Shown: positions 1 through 8,423, counted from the stretch's first letter. The stretch is 22,675 nucleotides of DNA from Candidatus Peregrinibacteria bacterium (GCA_014728765.1 WJLA01000095.1:1-22675); one strand, 5' to 3'. Numbers and translations are program-made. Notes: generated by a model not told the origin, from the letters alone.

Positions 1-852
1 ATTGGCAAAAAAAGACCGGAAATTAAAAAGATTAAATATCTGGGATCATTATTGGAATTAAAAAAAGTCATCAAAAAAAAGCACGTGGAAAAAATTATTG
101 AATTGTCAAAAACCAAAAGTGAAAAAAAACTGATTGATTACTGCAGAGAAAACCAGCTTGATTATAGTTTCATTCCGGAACAAATGGAAATGCAAACTCG
201 CAACATTGAAATTGACTCGATCAATGGCATACCTATTATAAAATTGAAACCCACACCACTTGATGGATGGGGCAGAGTTATCAAAAGAATATTTGATTTA
301 TTATCCTCGTTATTATTGTTAATTATACTCTCACCATTGATGCTTATAATTGCCATTTTAATTAAACTTGATGATCCAAAAGCCAATGTGTTATTCAAAT
401 ATCTTGATGACGGCAGTCGCGTTAAAAGAGTTGGTCAAAAAGGATTACTCTTTAAGTTTTACAAATTCAGAACCATGAAACCGGGAACGCACAATCTTAG
501 ATATACCGAATTGGCAAAACAAAACCGCCGCAAAGATTCACCTATGGTTAAAATTAAAAATGATCCAAGAATTACAAAAATCGGTAAGTTTTTGAGAAAA
601 ACATCACTTGATGAATTGCCCCAACTTTTCAATGTGATTAAAGGAGAAATGAGTTTAGTCGGTCCGAGACCTCATTTGCCGGAAGAAGTTGCAAAATATC
701 AAGATCATCAAAGATTTGTGTTAACATTAAAACCGGGAATAACCGGAATGGCTCAAGTCAGCGGAAGAAGTGACCTGGATTTCAATCAAGAAGTACAACT
801 GGATACTTTTTACATTGAAAACTGGAGTTTGTGGCTGGACATTAAAATATAA
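1..852 (+). CDS. Bacterial sugar transferase (polyprenyl-phosphate glycosyl-1-phosphate transferase), 5' end outside the window
   Basis: This enzyme family transfers a sugar-1-phosphate from a nucleotide sugar to undecaprenyl phosphate at the cytoplasmic membrane, the first step of exopolysaccharide or O-unit synthesis. The reading frame is open from base 1, so a TTG at 52 is only an internal codon and the true start lies upstream. Seen in order: the end of a CoA-binding-like N-terminal domain, a membrane segment (about bases 295-365), then the catalytic domain with KFYKFRTMKPG, the DPRITKIGKFLRKTSLDELP block, MSLVGPRP, KPGITGMAQVSGR and YIENWSLWLDIKI. All signature motifs of the family (WcaJ/WbaP/EpsL type) are present. 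The frame ends in TAA immediately after DIKI, whereas relatives continue for roughly 14-16 residues. The expected tail is still readable after the stop (see next entry). The product may be active but is truncated. Family assignment is secure; substrate unknown. Confidence 0.9.
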   Translation: MGKKRPEIKKIKYLGSLLELKKVIKKKHVEKIIELSKTKSEKKLIDYCRENQLDYSFIPEQMEMQTRNIEIDSINGIPIIKLKPTPLDGWGRVIKRIFDLLSSLLLLIILSPLMLIIAILIKLDDPKANVLFKYLDDGSRVKRVGQKGLLFKFYKFRTMKPGTHNLRYTELAKQNRRKDSPMVKIKNDPRITKIGKFLRKTSLDELPQLFNVIKGEMSLVGPRPHLPEEVAKYQDHQRFVLTLKPGITGMAQVSGRSDLDFNQEVQLDTFYIENWSLWLDIKI

Positions 853-894
853 ATAAAAACTATCTTTGTAGTCTTTAAAAAATATGAAGAATAG
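853..894 (+). other. Residual in-frame C-terminal tail of the sugar transferase after a premature TAA
   Basis: Continuing in the same frame past the TAA at 850-852, the sequence encodes IKTIFVVFKKYEE and then TAG (892-894). Family members end in a segment of the type DIKI-L-hKTh-hVVhK, so the TAA sits exactly where a Leu/Ile codon is expected; a single T-to-A change of TTA would produce it. This suggests a recent nonsense mutation, an assembly error, or occasional readthrough. Confidence 0.7.
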
Positions 895-900
895 TATAAG
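872..900 (+). promoter_or_regulatory. Weak candidate promoter for secA
   Basis: TATAAG at 895-900 resembles a -10 element, 25 bases before the secA start. The hexamer 17 bases upstream (TCTTTA, 872-877) is a poor -35 match. This is the only plausible promoter in the 72-base gap. Confidence 0.25.
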
Positions 901-924
901 CTAATTTAAAATATAAACCGTGTC

Positions 925-3672
925 ATGATAAAAAAAGCAATCGAAAAGATAATTGGTGATCCCAATAAAAAACATATCAAAAAAATTCAACCCATTGTCG
1001 ATAAAATTAATCAAATTGAAACAGAATATCAAAATTCCATTTCCAATGATAATGATATTGTTAAAAAAACGGAAGAATTCAAAGCCCGATTAAAAAAAGG
1101 TGAAACAATAGATGATATTTTACCTGAAGCATTTGCTTTGGTTAAAAATGCTTGTCGTCGAATGGTAGGTGAAAAATTTCAATTGAATAAGCTTTTTGAT
1201 AGTGGAAAAGAAGGAACATATACCTGGAACATGATTCCTTATGATGTTCAGCTGATAGGTGGAATAATCTTACATCAAGGTAGAATTGCCGAAATGAAAA
1301 CCGGTGAAGGTAAAACACTGGTTTGTACAATGCCACTTTATCTGAATGCATTACAAGAAAAAGGAGCGTTTCTTGTTACCGTAAATGAATATTTGGCGGA
1401 AAGAGATGCCGAATGGATGGGGTTATTGTTTAATAAACTGGGTTTAACAGTTGCAGTTAATCTAAACAAGCTGTCCAAAGATGAAAAAAAAGCCGCTTAT
1501 CAAGCTGATATCACTTATGGAACCAACAGTGAATTCGGTTTTGATTATTTAAGAGACAATATGGCAACCGACCCTGAAAATTTGGTTCAAACCAGACAAT
1601 TAAATTATGCCATTGTGGATGAAGTGGATTCTATACTTATTGATGAGGCCAGAACACCACTGATTATTTCAGCACCGGCAGCTGAATCTACAGAAAAATA
1701 TGCAAATTACGCCGGCTATATCAAACAGTTAACTCAAGATGAAGACTATGAAATTGATGAAAAAGGAAAAACAGCCACTTTAACTGAAAAAGGTATCAGC
1801 AAAATGGAAAAAATTTTGGGAGTCGACAACATTTACACGGATGCCGGATTCAAAGAAGTACACCAAATTGAACAAGCATTAAAAGCCAACACTGTTTTTC
1901 ACAAAGATAAAGATTATGTCGTCAAAGATGGCGAAGTTGTAATTGTGGATGAATTCACAGGGCGTATGATGGAAGGAAGAAGATATTCCGATGGTCTTCA
2001 TCAAGCAATTGAAGCTAAAGAAGGAGTCACGGTTAAAAGAGAAAGCCGCACACTTGCAACAATAACTTTTCAAAATTTCTTTAGACTTTTCAACAAATTA
2101 TCGGGAATGACAGGTACCGCCAAAACTGAAGAAGAAGAATTTATCAAAATCTATGGCTTGGAAACTGTCGTTATTCCAACCAATAAGCCTATTACCAGAA
2201 AAGACGAAGCGGATTTTATCTTCAAAAATATTCGAGGAAAATTTATTGCAGTATCCAAAAGAGTAAAAGAAGCCAACCTAAAAGGTCAACCGGTTCTGAT
2301 TGGTACAGTATCAATTGAAAAGTCAGAAGCATTAAGTCGACTTTTACAAAATGAAAAAGTGCCTCACAGTGTATTGAATGCAAAATATCATGAAAGTGAA
2401 GCGGAGATTATCGCTAAAGCAGGACAAAAAAGTGCTGTAACAATTGCAACCAACATGGCCGGTCGTGGTACAGATATCAAATTAAGTGATGAAATAAAAG
2501 AACTTGGAGGTTTGCTTGTTATCGGTACGGAAAGGCATGAATCAAGAAGAATTGATAATCAGTTAAGAGGTCGTTCCGGTCGTCAAGGTGACCCGGGAGA
2601 AAGCCAATTTTTTGTTTCAATGGAAGATGATTTAATGAGACTTTTCGGTGGTGAAAGAGTCCATAAAATGATGGAAGCCTTGAAAATGCCTGAAGATGTA
2701 CCTATCCAAACGAAAATCATAAGCAATACAATAGAAAGTGCCCAAAAAAAAGTTGAAGGAAGAAATTTTGACATCAGAAAACACTTGGTTGAATATGACG
2801 ATGTAATCAACAAACACCGCGAAATTATCTATAAAAAAAGAAGAGCGGCTCTTTTAAATGAAAATATTAAAAATGAAATAATTTTAATGCTTTCAGAAGA
2901 AGCAAGACGCATAACGCAAATTGCAAAAAGAGACGGTAAAAACAATTTTGATTACGAAGAAATAGTTTCCCAGCTTGAACTCTATGATACTGATGTAAAA
3001 GTTAATTTTGATTTTGGGTTATTGAAGAAATTAAATGATGAAGAAAAAATAACTGAGCACATTAAAACTTATTTATTCGAAATATATCAAAACAGAGAAG
3101 ATCAATTAACAGACCCGGAAATTTTACGCCGTATTGAAAAAAGTGTGACTTTGGGAATAATTGACACTCATTGGATGGAACATATTGATGCAATGCAAAG
3201 CCTGAGAGAAAGTGTGGCATTAAGAAGTTATGCGCAAAGAGATCCTTTAATAGAATACAAAGAACAGGCCTTTATTATGTTCAGACAATTATTGGCAACT
3301 ATTCAATCCAATACAATTAACACCTTAATGAAAATTGATTTGGAAAAAAGTATACCTGAACATCTATTAAAGAAAGGACCTCGCAACAATTATCAAAACG
3401 TCAAAACAAACATTGGCGAAATTGAAGGTGAATTGGAATCTCATATAACAAATCAAACTCATAATACCGGATGGAATATACCTCAAGAAACCAAAGAAGA
3501 TCAAAATATTCGAGTGGTTAAAGCAAATAATCCTACGACGCTCGGAAATTCTTCCAATCAAAATTCAGCAAAACTAAAACCGGGACAAAAATGTGTTTGC
3601 GAAAATTTGGGAAGAAATGAGATTTGTCCGGTTACAAAAGTGAAAGCAAAAAAATGTCCTAATAGATTATAA
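925..3672 (+). CDS. secA: Preprotein translocase ATPase SecA
   Basis: SecA is the ATP-driven motor that pushes unfolded preproteins through SecYEG. The 915-residue product is close to the usual family length and carries the full set of motor motifs. These are Walker A EMKTGEGKTLV near residues 123-133, the Walker B/DEAD region DEVDSILIDEARTPL near 232-246, the TGRMMEGRRYSDGLHQAIEAKEG preprotein-binding region in split form, NMAGRGTDIKL near 509, and the GRSGRQGDPGESQFF arginine-finger block. The helical scaffold DTHWMEHIDAMQSLRE lies near 750. The C-terminus holds a divergent zinc-ligand module (CVC, then GRNEICP and KKCPNRL, about residues 889-915) instead of the usual CxCxSGxxxxxCC/H. ATG at 925 is the first start consistent with the family N-terminus; no Shine-Dalgarno is visible. 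The stop overlaps the next gene's ATG by one base. Many exported proteins encoded in this window would be its clients. Confidence 0.98.
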   Translation: MIKKAIEKIIGDPNKKHIKKIQPIVDKINQIETEYQNSISNDNDIVKKTEEFKARLKKGETIDDILPEAFALVKNACRRMVGEKFQLNKLFDSGKEGTYTWNMIPYDVQLIGGIILHQGRIAEMKTGEGKTLVCTMPLYLNALQEKGAFLVTVNEYLAERDAEWMGLLFNKLGLTVAVNLNKLSKDEKKAAYQADITYGTNSEFGFDYLRDNMATDPENLVQTRQLNYAIVDEVDSILIDEARTPLIISAPAAESTEKYANYAGYIKQLTQDEDYEIDEKGKTATLTEKGISKMEKILGVDNIYTDAGFKEVHQIEQALKANTVFHKDKDYVVKDGEVVIVDEFTGRMMEGRRYSDGLHQAIEAKEGVTVKRESRTLATITFQNFFRLFNKLSGMTGTAKTEEEEFIKIYGLETVVIPTNKPITRKDEADFIFKNIRGKFIAVSKRVKEANLKGQPVLIGTVSIEKSEALSRLLQNEKVPHSVLNAKYHESEAEIIAKAGQKSAVTIATNMAGRGTDIKLSDEIKELGGLLVIGTERHESRRIDNQLRGRSGRQGDPGESQFFVSMEDDLMRLFGGERVHKMMEALKMPEDVPIQTKIISNTIESAQKKVEGRNFDIRKHLVEYDDVINKHREIIYKKRRAALLNENIKNEIILMLSEEARRITQIAKRDGKNNFDYEEIVSQLELYDTDVKVNFDFGLLKKLNDEEKITEHIKTYLFEIYQNREDQLTDPEILRRIEKSVTLGIIDTHWMEHIDAMQSLRESVALRSYAQRDPLIEYKEQAFIMFRQLLATIQSNTINTLMKIDLEKSIPEHLLKKGPRNNYQNVKTNIGEIEGELESHITNQTHNTGWNIPQETKEDQNIRVVKANNPTTLGNSSNQNSAKLKPGQKCVCENLGRNEICPVTKVKAKKCPNRL

Positions 3673-3992
3673 TGACCAAACACATCAAACCTAATGTTTT
3701 AAAATTCTTTAAGAATTTAACACTCAATAACATAACAGCATTTCTGATCGGATTTTTTATTGCCGCCAGCTATTTCATGTTAATGATGAAATATTTGAAT
3801 TTGATTGGTGTTATCATTGCTTTACTTTCAGGATTTGCTCTAAATCATTATCTTCATAAAAGAATTCCTAAACACAAAAATATTCACAGAATCGGGAATA
3901 TGGGCTTTTTTACTTTTAATTTGATAATGTTAATAACAGGTTTTATTATTATAGTTTTTGTTGGAATAGCTTTACAAGTATTAATCGATTAA
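3672..3992 (+). CDS. Small integral membrane protein of unknown function
   Basis: A 106-residue protein that I do not recognise. The ATG shares one base with the secA stop (TAATG), so it is probably translationally coupled and co-transcribed with secA. A short basic N-terminus is followed by two hydrophobic segments (about residues 20-41 and 43-60), a basic loop rich in Lys/His (about 63-75, likely cytoplasmic), and a third long hydrophobic segment (about 78-103). Three membrane spans are predicted, with no signal peptidase site and no conserved enzymatic motif. Position after secA hints at a membrane role, but nothing in the sequence ties it to the translocon. The last codons form half of a perfect palindrome shared with the opposite-strand pseudogene. 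Confidence 0.7.
   Translation: MTKHIKPNVLKFFKNLTLNNITAFLIGFFIAASYFMLMMKYLNLIGVIIALLSGFALNHYLHKRIPKHKNIHRIGNMGFFTFNLIMLITGFIIIVFVGIALQVLID
3981..3992. repeat. Perfect 12-base palindrome shared by two convergent stop codons
   Basis: TTAATCGATTAA reads identically on both strands. Each strand uses it to encode the same ending (Leu-Ile-Asp-stop): the small membrane protein on plus and the epimerase remnant on minus. It is too short and AT-rich to be a convincing terminator. Confidence 0.6.
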
Positions 3993-4167
3993 ATAGTTTT
4001 CATACCAATTCAAACTATCCTCTATAATTTTTTCAAATTGCTTTTTTTCGGTTCCCAACCTAAAACCTCTTTAGCTTTATCAAAATTGGCAACAAAGCTT
4101 CTGAACTCAAATTTGAATTACCAATTTTACCATTTAAACCTGCTCCACCTGTTACCAAAAGTTTCAT
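3981..4167 (-). pseudogene. Remnant of a GalE-like NAD-dependent sugar-nucleotide epimerase
   Basis: On the minus strand an ATG at 4167 begins MKLLVTGGAG, the characteristic start of the Rossmann fold (GxxGxxG NAD site) of extended SDR epimerases. It then breaks off. In another frame come FEFRSFVANFDKAKEVLG and WEPKK, and after a further one-base shift QFEKIIEDSLNWYENYLID and a stop (3981-3983). The KAKEVLGWEPK motif followed by a helix with a terminal W-Y is the typical C-terminal end of UDP-glucose epimerase-type proteins. A gene that normally encodes about 300 residues has therefore lost most of its middle and carries at least two frame changes. One of these is explained by losing a single A from an A run (7 A's at the KKK site). 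The ATG lies nine bases after the ftsK stop, so it was probably the last gene of that transcript. Confidence 0.85.
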
Positions 4168-4175
4168 GATATTTT

Positions 4176-6641
4176 TTATTCTACATATATTTCTCTGGGC
4201 TTTGCACCATTGACAGGACCAATCGCACCGTTATCCTCCATCAAATCCAAAAGTCTTGCCGCTCTTGCATAACCAACCTTAAGTCTTCTCTGCAAAAGTG
4301 AGGCTGAAGCTTTTCTTGCCTCCATTACCACTCTCAATGCCTGCTCATAAAGTTCATCAGTATCATCGGCATCCGAACTTATATTGGATTTTGGTAAACC
4401 TTGTACCATTTCAGATACAACTTTAGGAGAAACTATTTCATCATGATAATCAGGTGCCTCATTGTTTATTTTAAGATTATTTACCACTCTTTCGATTTCT
4501 TTGGGTGAAACATAAATTCCTTGAACACGAGTTGGTTTGCTTTGACCGCCAGGCAAATAAAGCATATCACCTTTTCCCAGCAAGTCTTCAGCTCCAATAC
4601 CATCTAAAATGGTTCTTGAATCAACAGATGATGAAACCGCAAATGCTATTCGTGCAGGAATATTTGCTTTTATTAATCCTGTTATAACATCCACAGACGG
4701 TCTTTGTGTGGCAATCACCAAATGCAAACCTACCGCTCTTGCCATTTGCGCTATTCTACAAATTGAAGCTTCAACTTCTTTTCCGGCAGACATCATCAAG
4801 TCAGCCAACTCATCAATGATAATTACGATTTTGGGCATTTTTTTCGGAATTTCTTGTTCATCCTCTTCAATTCTGGTTTGTTCGGCAGAAACTCTGTCAA
4901 CAATCATAGTCCCCTCTTCCAAATTCAAATGTTCACCTTCCAATTCCAAACTTGATCCACCACCGGATTCAGCCAATTCTTCACATAAATCATTATAATC
5001 CGATATATTTCTACATTTATATTCCGAAAAAAGTTGATATCTTTTATTCATTTCCGCAACAGCCCATCTTAAAGCAATTGCCGCTTTTTCAGGATCAGTT
5101 ATCACCGGCGTCAAAAGATGAGGTAATCCATTATATCCTGTTAATTCCACTCTTTTAGGATCAATCATAATCAATCTTAAATCCTCAGGAGAATTTTGAT
5201 AAAGAAAAGATAAAATAAAACTGTTCATTCCTACCGATTTTCCCGAACCTGTTGCACCGGCTATCAACAAATGAGGCATTGACTGCAGATCACCACACAT
5301 TGGCCTTCCGGAAACATCTCTACCCAAAGGAATTCGAAGATTCGATTCAATTTTTTGATAGTCTTTACTCTCCATAACTTCTCTAAGATGAACAACTGAT
5401 CTATGATCATTCGGAACTTCTATTCCAACCAAACCTTTGCCCGGAATAGGAGCCTCGATACGAATCGAAGTAGCGGCCAAGGCCAAAGCCAAGTCATTTT
5501 TCAAGGAAGTAATTTTGGAAAGTTTAATCCCTTCATGCGGCTTTAATGTATACTGAATTACTGTAGGGCCAACATGCACCTCATGCATTTGGACATGAAT
5601 TCCAAACTGTTCCAATTTAGCTTGAATTTTTTTTGCATTTTCCGCCAACAAATCGTCATCCATCGCAACATCCGGAACGGCTGGAGAAAGCAAATCAAGT
5701 GAAGGAGAATTATAATCATATTGAACTTTTTGCGATTCAGAGGTTAAAGCATCACTTTCATCTTTAATGGGTATTGACTGAGTTTTACTATCAACAGAAG
5801 CGAGTTCTGACATCTGATCATTGTTTGTTTTTTGAGTTTCTGAATCAGAAATTGCCGCTCTTTTAATTTTTATTGTGGATTCATCTTCATAATCAACCGG
5901 CATTCCAAATTCACTGTCCGGCAAATCATCAATTTGTTCAGCCAATTTTTCTTGATCAAAATCATGCATATCATCATCTGTTTCATAGATTATTTTTGCA
6001 TTTTCTTTTTTGGAATGCTTGGATTCTTTTATATCATCGACTTGATTTATTTTAATTCTGCTAAAATCCGGTTTCAACGCTTTGAATATATCAACCAATG
6101 ACACTTCAAATGCCATTAAAATTCCAATCAAAAAAAGTGCAATAAAAACCGCAGTAGAACCTATTACACCAATTTTAAACACCTCCAAAAACAAAAAATT
6201 AACAACAAATCCTATATATCCACCATATTCTCCAGCTTGAGCAGAAGTCAAAATACTGTCCATCGGTACTGAAAGATGAAGTACGGAAAGCACTGCAATT
6301 AACATCAAAGTCAAACCGATTATTTTTGAAACAGGAAAAGATACTTTTTTGGAAAGAAAGAAAAACATTGAAACAATTATCAATGCTATTGGAATAATAT
6401 AGATTCCCCATCCAAAAATAGGAGCAAGAAAATCAATCCAATAAGTCCCCAAAATACCAAAATTTCCAAAAATACTCAGTATCGTAAAAACTCCCAAAGC
6501 CAAATAAACAACACCATAAATTTCTTTCATCACTGATTTTTTGATATTCAGCTCCAAAACAGGCTTCTTGCGCTTTCGTGTGGTTGTTCTTTTGTTTTTA
6601 CGAGTAGTCGAAGTTGTTCTTCTTCTCTTTTTTCTAGGCAT
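4176..6641 (-). CDS. ftsK: DNA translocase FtsK/SpoIIIE
   Basis: FtsK is a septum-located hexameric motor that pumps chromosomal DNA to the daughter cells and activates dimer resolution. From ATG at 6641 the protein has 821 residues. It begins with a very basic N-terminus (PRKKRRRTTSTTRKNKR), followed by four or more membrane spans (about 37-180), an acidic/polar linker (about 190-320), the alpha/beta motor with Walker A GATGSGKS (about 461-468) and Walker B IVIIIDELADLMM (about 602-614), and a C-terminal winged-helix gamma domain (about 757-821, ASASLLQRRLKVGYARAARL). An acidic insertion of some 40 residues separates YNDLCEEL from the Walker B strand. A GTG at 6680 would add 13 residues, but it lies upstream of the best -10 element, so the internal ATG is preferred. 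No Shine-Dalgarno is visible. The gene is divergent from gltX. Confidence 0.95.
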   Translation of the reverse strand: MPRKKRRRTTSTTRKNKRTTTRKRKKPVLELNIKKSVMKEIYGVVYLALGVFTILSIFGNFGILGTYWIDFLAPIFGWGIYIIPIALIIVSMFFFLSKKVSFPVSKIIGLTLMLIAVLSVLHLSVPMDSILTSAQAGEYGGYIGFVVNFLFLEVFKIGVIGSTAVFIALFLIGILMAFEVSLVDIFKALKPDFSRIKINQVDDIKESKHSKKENAKIIYETDDDMHDFDQEKLAEQIDDLPDSEFGMPVDYEDESTIKIKRAAISDSETQKTNNDQMSELASVDSKTQSIPIKDESDALTSESQKVQYDYNSPSLDLLSPAVPDVAMDDDLLAENAKKIQAKLEQFGIHVQMHEVHVGPTVIQYTLKPHEGIKLSKITSLKNDLALALAATSIRIEAPIPGKGLVGIEVPNDHRSVVHLREVMESKDYQKIESNLRIPLGRDVSGRPMCGDLQSMPHLLIAGATGSGKSVGMNSFILSFLYQNSPEDLRLIMIDPKRVELTGYNGLPHLLTPVITDPEKAAIALRWAVAEMNKRYQLFSEYKCRNISDYNDLCEELAESGGGSSLELEGEHLNLEEGTMIVDRVSAEQTRIEEDEQEIPKKMPKIVIIIDELADLMMSAGKEVEASICRIAQMARAVGLHLVIATQRPSVDVITGLIKANIPARIAFAVSSSVDSRTILDGIGAEDLLGKGDMLYLPGGQSKPTRVQGIYVSPKEIERVVNNLKINNEAPDYHDEIVSPKVVSEMVQGLPKSNISSDADDTDELYEQALRVVMEARKASASLLQRRLKVGYARAARLLDLMEDNGAIGPVNGAKPREIYVE

Positions 6642-6663
6642 TTTATGTTTTATTATCAAAAGT

Positions 6664-6691
6664 AATATAGCAAAAATCACAAGCTTATCAA
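6664..6691 (-). promoter_or_regulatory. Probable ftsK promoter
   Basis: On the minus strand a -35 TTGATA (6691-6686) is separated by 16 bases from a -10 TATATT (6669-6664). The inferred transcript would start near 6657, about 16 bases before the chosen ATG, and excludes the upstream GTG. Confidence 0.55.
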
Positions 6692-6723
6692 AGTATTAAG
6701 CTTATCTTTATTTATCAATAGAT

Positions 6724-6734
6724 TATGCTAAACT
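6724..6734 (+). promoter_or_regulatory. Candidate extended -10 promoter for gltX
   Basis: TATGC precedes TAAACT (6729-6734), resembling an extended -10 element about 28 bases before the gltX ATG. No convincing -35 hexamer is found at the proper distance. Confidence 0.35.
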
Positions 6735-6761
6735 CAGCCATGAATATCTTAATAAAAAATA

Positions 6762-8384
6762 ATGGAAGTAAGAACCAGATTTGCACCATCACCAACGGGA
6801 TATCTGCATATAGGAGGATTTAGAACATGTCTGTTTAATTACCTTCTTGCTAAAAAACATCAAGGAAAATGTATATTAAGAATAGAAGATACGGATCAAA
6901 GCAGATTCATCAAAGGAGCTGCTGAAAATCTAATCAAAACACTGAAATCCTTGAATATAAATTTCGATGAAGGCCCGATTTTAAATAGAGAAACAGATTC
7001 AACCGAAGATAACTCATTAAATCATTTGGATCAAGTCGGTGAAAAAGGTCCTTATATCCAATCACAAAGAAATCATCTTTATCAAAAATATGCCAAGGAA
7101 TTAATTGAAAAAGGAGCTGCATATTATTGTTTTGCTACTCCTGAAGAATTACAACAAATGAGAGATCAGCAAATTGAAGCGGGCTTGGCACCAATCTATG
7201 ATCGAAGAGCATTGAAACTAACACCTCAAGAAATAAAAGATAATCTGGAAGCTGGCAAACCTCATGTCATCAGATTAAAAATGCCTAGAGAAAAAAGAAT
7301 TGAGTTCAAAGATTTGGTTCGAGGAAAAGTATCATTTTTAGGTCATCAAATTGATGATCAAATATTAATCAAATCGGATGGACAGCCAACTTATCATTTG
7401 GCCAATGTTGTAGATGATCATTTAATGGGAATAACTCATGTTATCAGAGGCGATGAATGGCTACCCTCAACACCGAAGCATCTTGTAATGTATCAAGCTT
7501 TGGGTTGGGATTTTCCAAAATTCGCACATATTCCTTTAATATTGAATTCTGACAAATCCAAGCTTTCCAAACGTCAAAATGATGTATCAGTCGAAAGTTA
7601 TCTTGAAAAAGGATATTTAAAAGAAGCCATTACCAATTTTGTAGCATTACTGGGGTGGCATCCCGGCAAAGGCATTGAAAAAGAAATTTTTTCCATAGAA
7701 GAATTGATTCAAAATTTTAGTTTGGAAAATGTGAACAAGGCGGGAGCAATTTTTAATTTGGAGAAATTAAATTGGTTCAATCAAGTTTGGAGCAAAATAA
7801 ATTATTTCAAAAAACTTGATTTGATTGCCTTGGAATTGAAAAGCGATGTTCATATTGAAATTAACAAAAATGAAGAACATTTCTATCATTTTGAAAATCA
7901 TGAAATCGAATCGGAATTTAACCAGAAAAGAGCAAAATTATTATTTGAATTGGTTGAAAAATATCTGGATCAAAAATATTTGGACAATTTGGAATTACTA
8001 CACAAAGCCTTACTTGTTAATGAAGAAAAAATTATCAAATCACCTGTCGAAATACATGAATTGATTGACTATTTCTATCATCCAAAAAAACTGGATTTGA
8101 ATCTCTTGATTAATCATAAAATGGGTGTTGAAACAGTTGAAGATGCAAAAAATTCCCTTAAATTCATTAAGCAAATTTTAGAAAAATCAGAAGCTGAAAG
8201 CTTAAGTAATCTTAAATCAAAAATAATTGAAGAAATTAAATCTGCAGGCAAAAAAAACGGCCAAGTTTTATGGCCGCTTCGTGCAGCTCTAACACATGAA
8301 CAATATTCAGTGGGAGCTTTTGAAAGCATTTGGGTTCTAGGTAAAAATGAATCATTAAAAAGACTTGAAGAAATCATTAACTAA
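6762..8384 (+). CDS. gltX: Glutamyl-tRNA synthetase
   Basis: A class I aminoacyl-tRNA synthetase charging tRNA-Glu; a matching tRNA-Glu(UUC) gene lies in this window at 17704. The 540-residue product has the HIGH motif as TGYLHIGGFRTCLFNYL (residues 12-28), the glutamate/tRNA acceptor-binding block PTYHLANVVDDHLMGITHVIRGDEW, and the KMSKS-type loop SKLSKRQ near 265-271. It ends with a helical anticodon-binding domain (about 330-540). Between DEGP (about 69-72) and GPYIQSQR (about 98-105) there are some 25 residues where most family members have about eight, so an acidic surface loop is inserted. The YYCF motif is followed by Ala rather than the Cys used for zinc in Escherichia coli GluRS, so this is probably a zinc-free form. 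Whether it also charges tRNA-Gln cannot be read here. It is the first gene of a run continuing to 11735. Confidence 0.97.
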   Translation: MEVRTRFAPSPTGYLHIGGFRTCLFNYLLAKKHQGKCILRIEDTDQSRFIKGAAENLIKTLKSLNINFDEGPILNRETDSTEDNSLNHLDQVGEKGPYIQSQRNHLYQKYAKELIEKGAAYYCFATPEELQQMRDQQIEAGLAPIYDRRALKLTPQEIKDNLEAGKPHVIRLKMPREKRIEFKDLVRGKVSFLGHQIDDQILIKSDGQPTYHLANVVDDHLMGITHVIRGDEWLPSTPKHLVMYQALGWDFPKFAHIPLILNSDKSKLSKRQNDVSVESYLEKGYLKEAITNFVALLGWHPGKGIEKEIFSIEELIQNFSLENVNKAGAIFNLEKLNWFNQVWSKINYFKKLDLIALELKSDVHIEINKNEEHFYHFENHEIESEFNQKRAKLLFELVEKYLDQKYLDNLELLHKALLVNEEKIIKSPVEIHELIDYFYHPKKLDLNLLINHKMGVETVEDAKNSLKFIKQILEKSEAESLSNLKSKIIEEIKSAGKKNGQVLWPLRAALTHEQYSVGAFESIWVLGKNESLKRLEEIIN

Positions 8385-8393
8385 AGGCAAAAT

Positions 8394-8423
8394 ATGATTG
8401 ATAAATTAAATAGCCGAAAATGA
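8394..8423 (+). other. Possible 9-codon leader reading frame
   Basis: ATG at 8394 opens a short frame (MIDKLNSRK) whose TGA overlaps the ATG of the next gene as ATGA. The same overlap joins the following gene pairs. It could couple translation or be chance; there is no ribosome-binding signal. Confidence 0.15.

Noticed and set aside
850..852. Reassignment of UAA as a sense codon
   Set aside because: TAA ends nearly every other gene here at the expected family length, so a single lesion or read error is more likely.
4505..5158. Long open frames on the plus strand opposite ftsK
   Set aside because: They mirror the ftsK codons, have no family motifs or start signals, and ftsK is unambiguous on the other strand.
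6642..6680. GTG start for ftsK giving 13 extra residues
   Set aside because: A good -10 element overlaps this stretch, placing transcription start after the GTG; the basic start MPRKKRRR is more typical.
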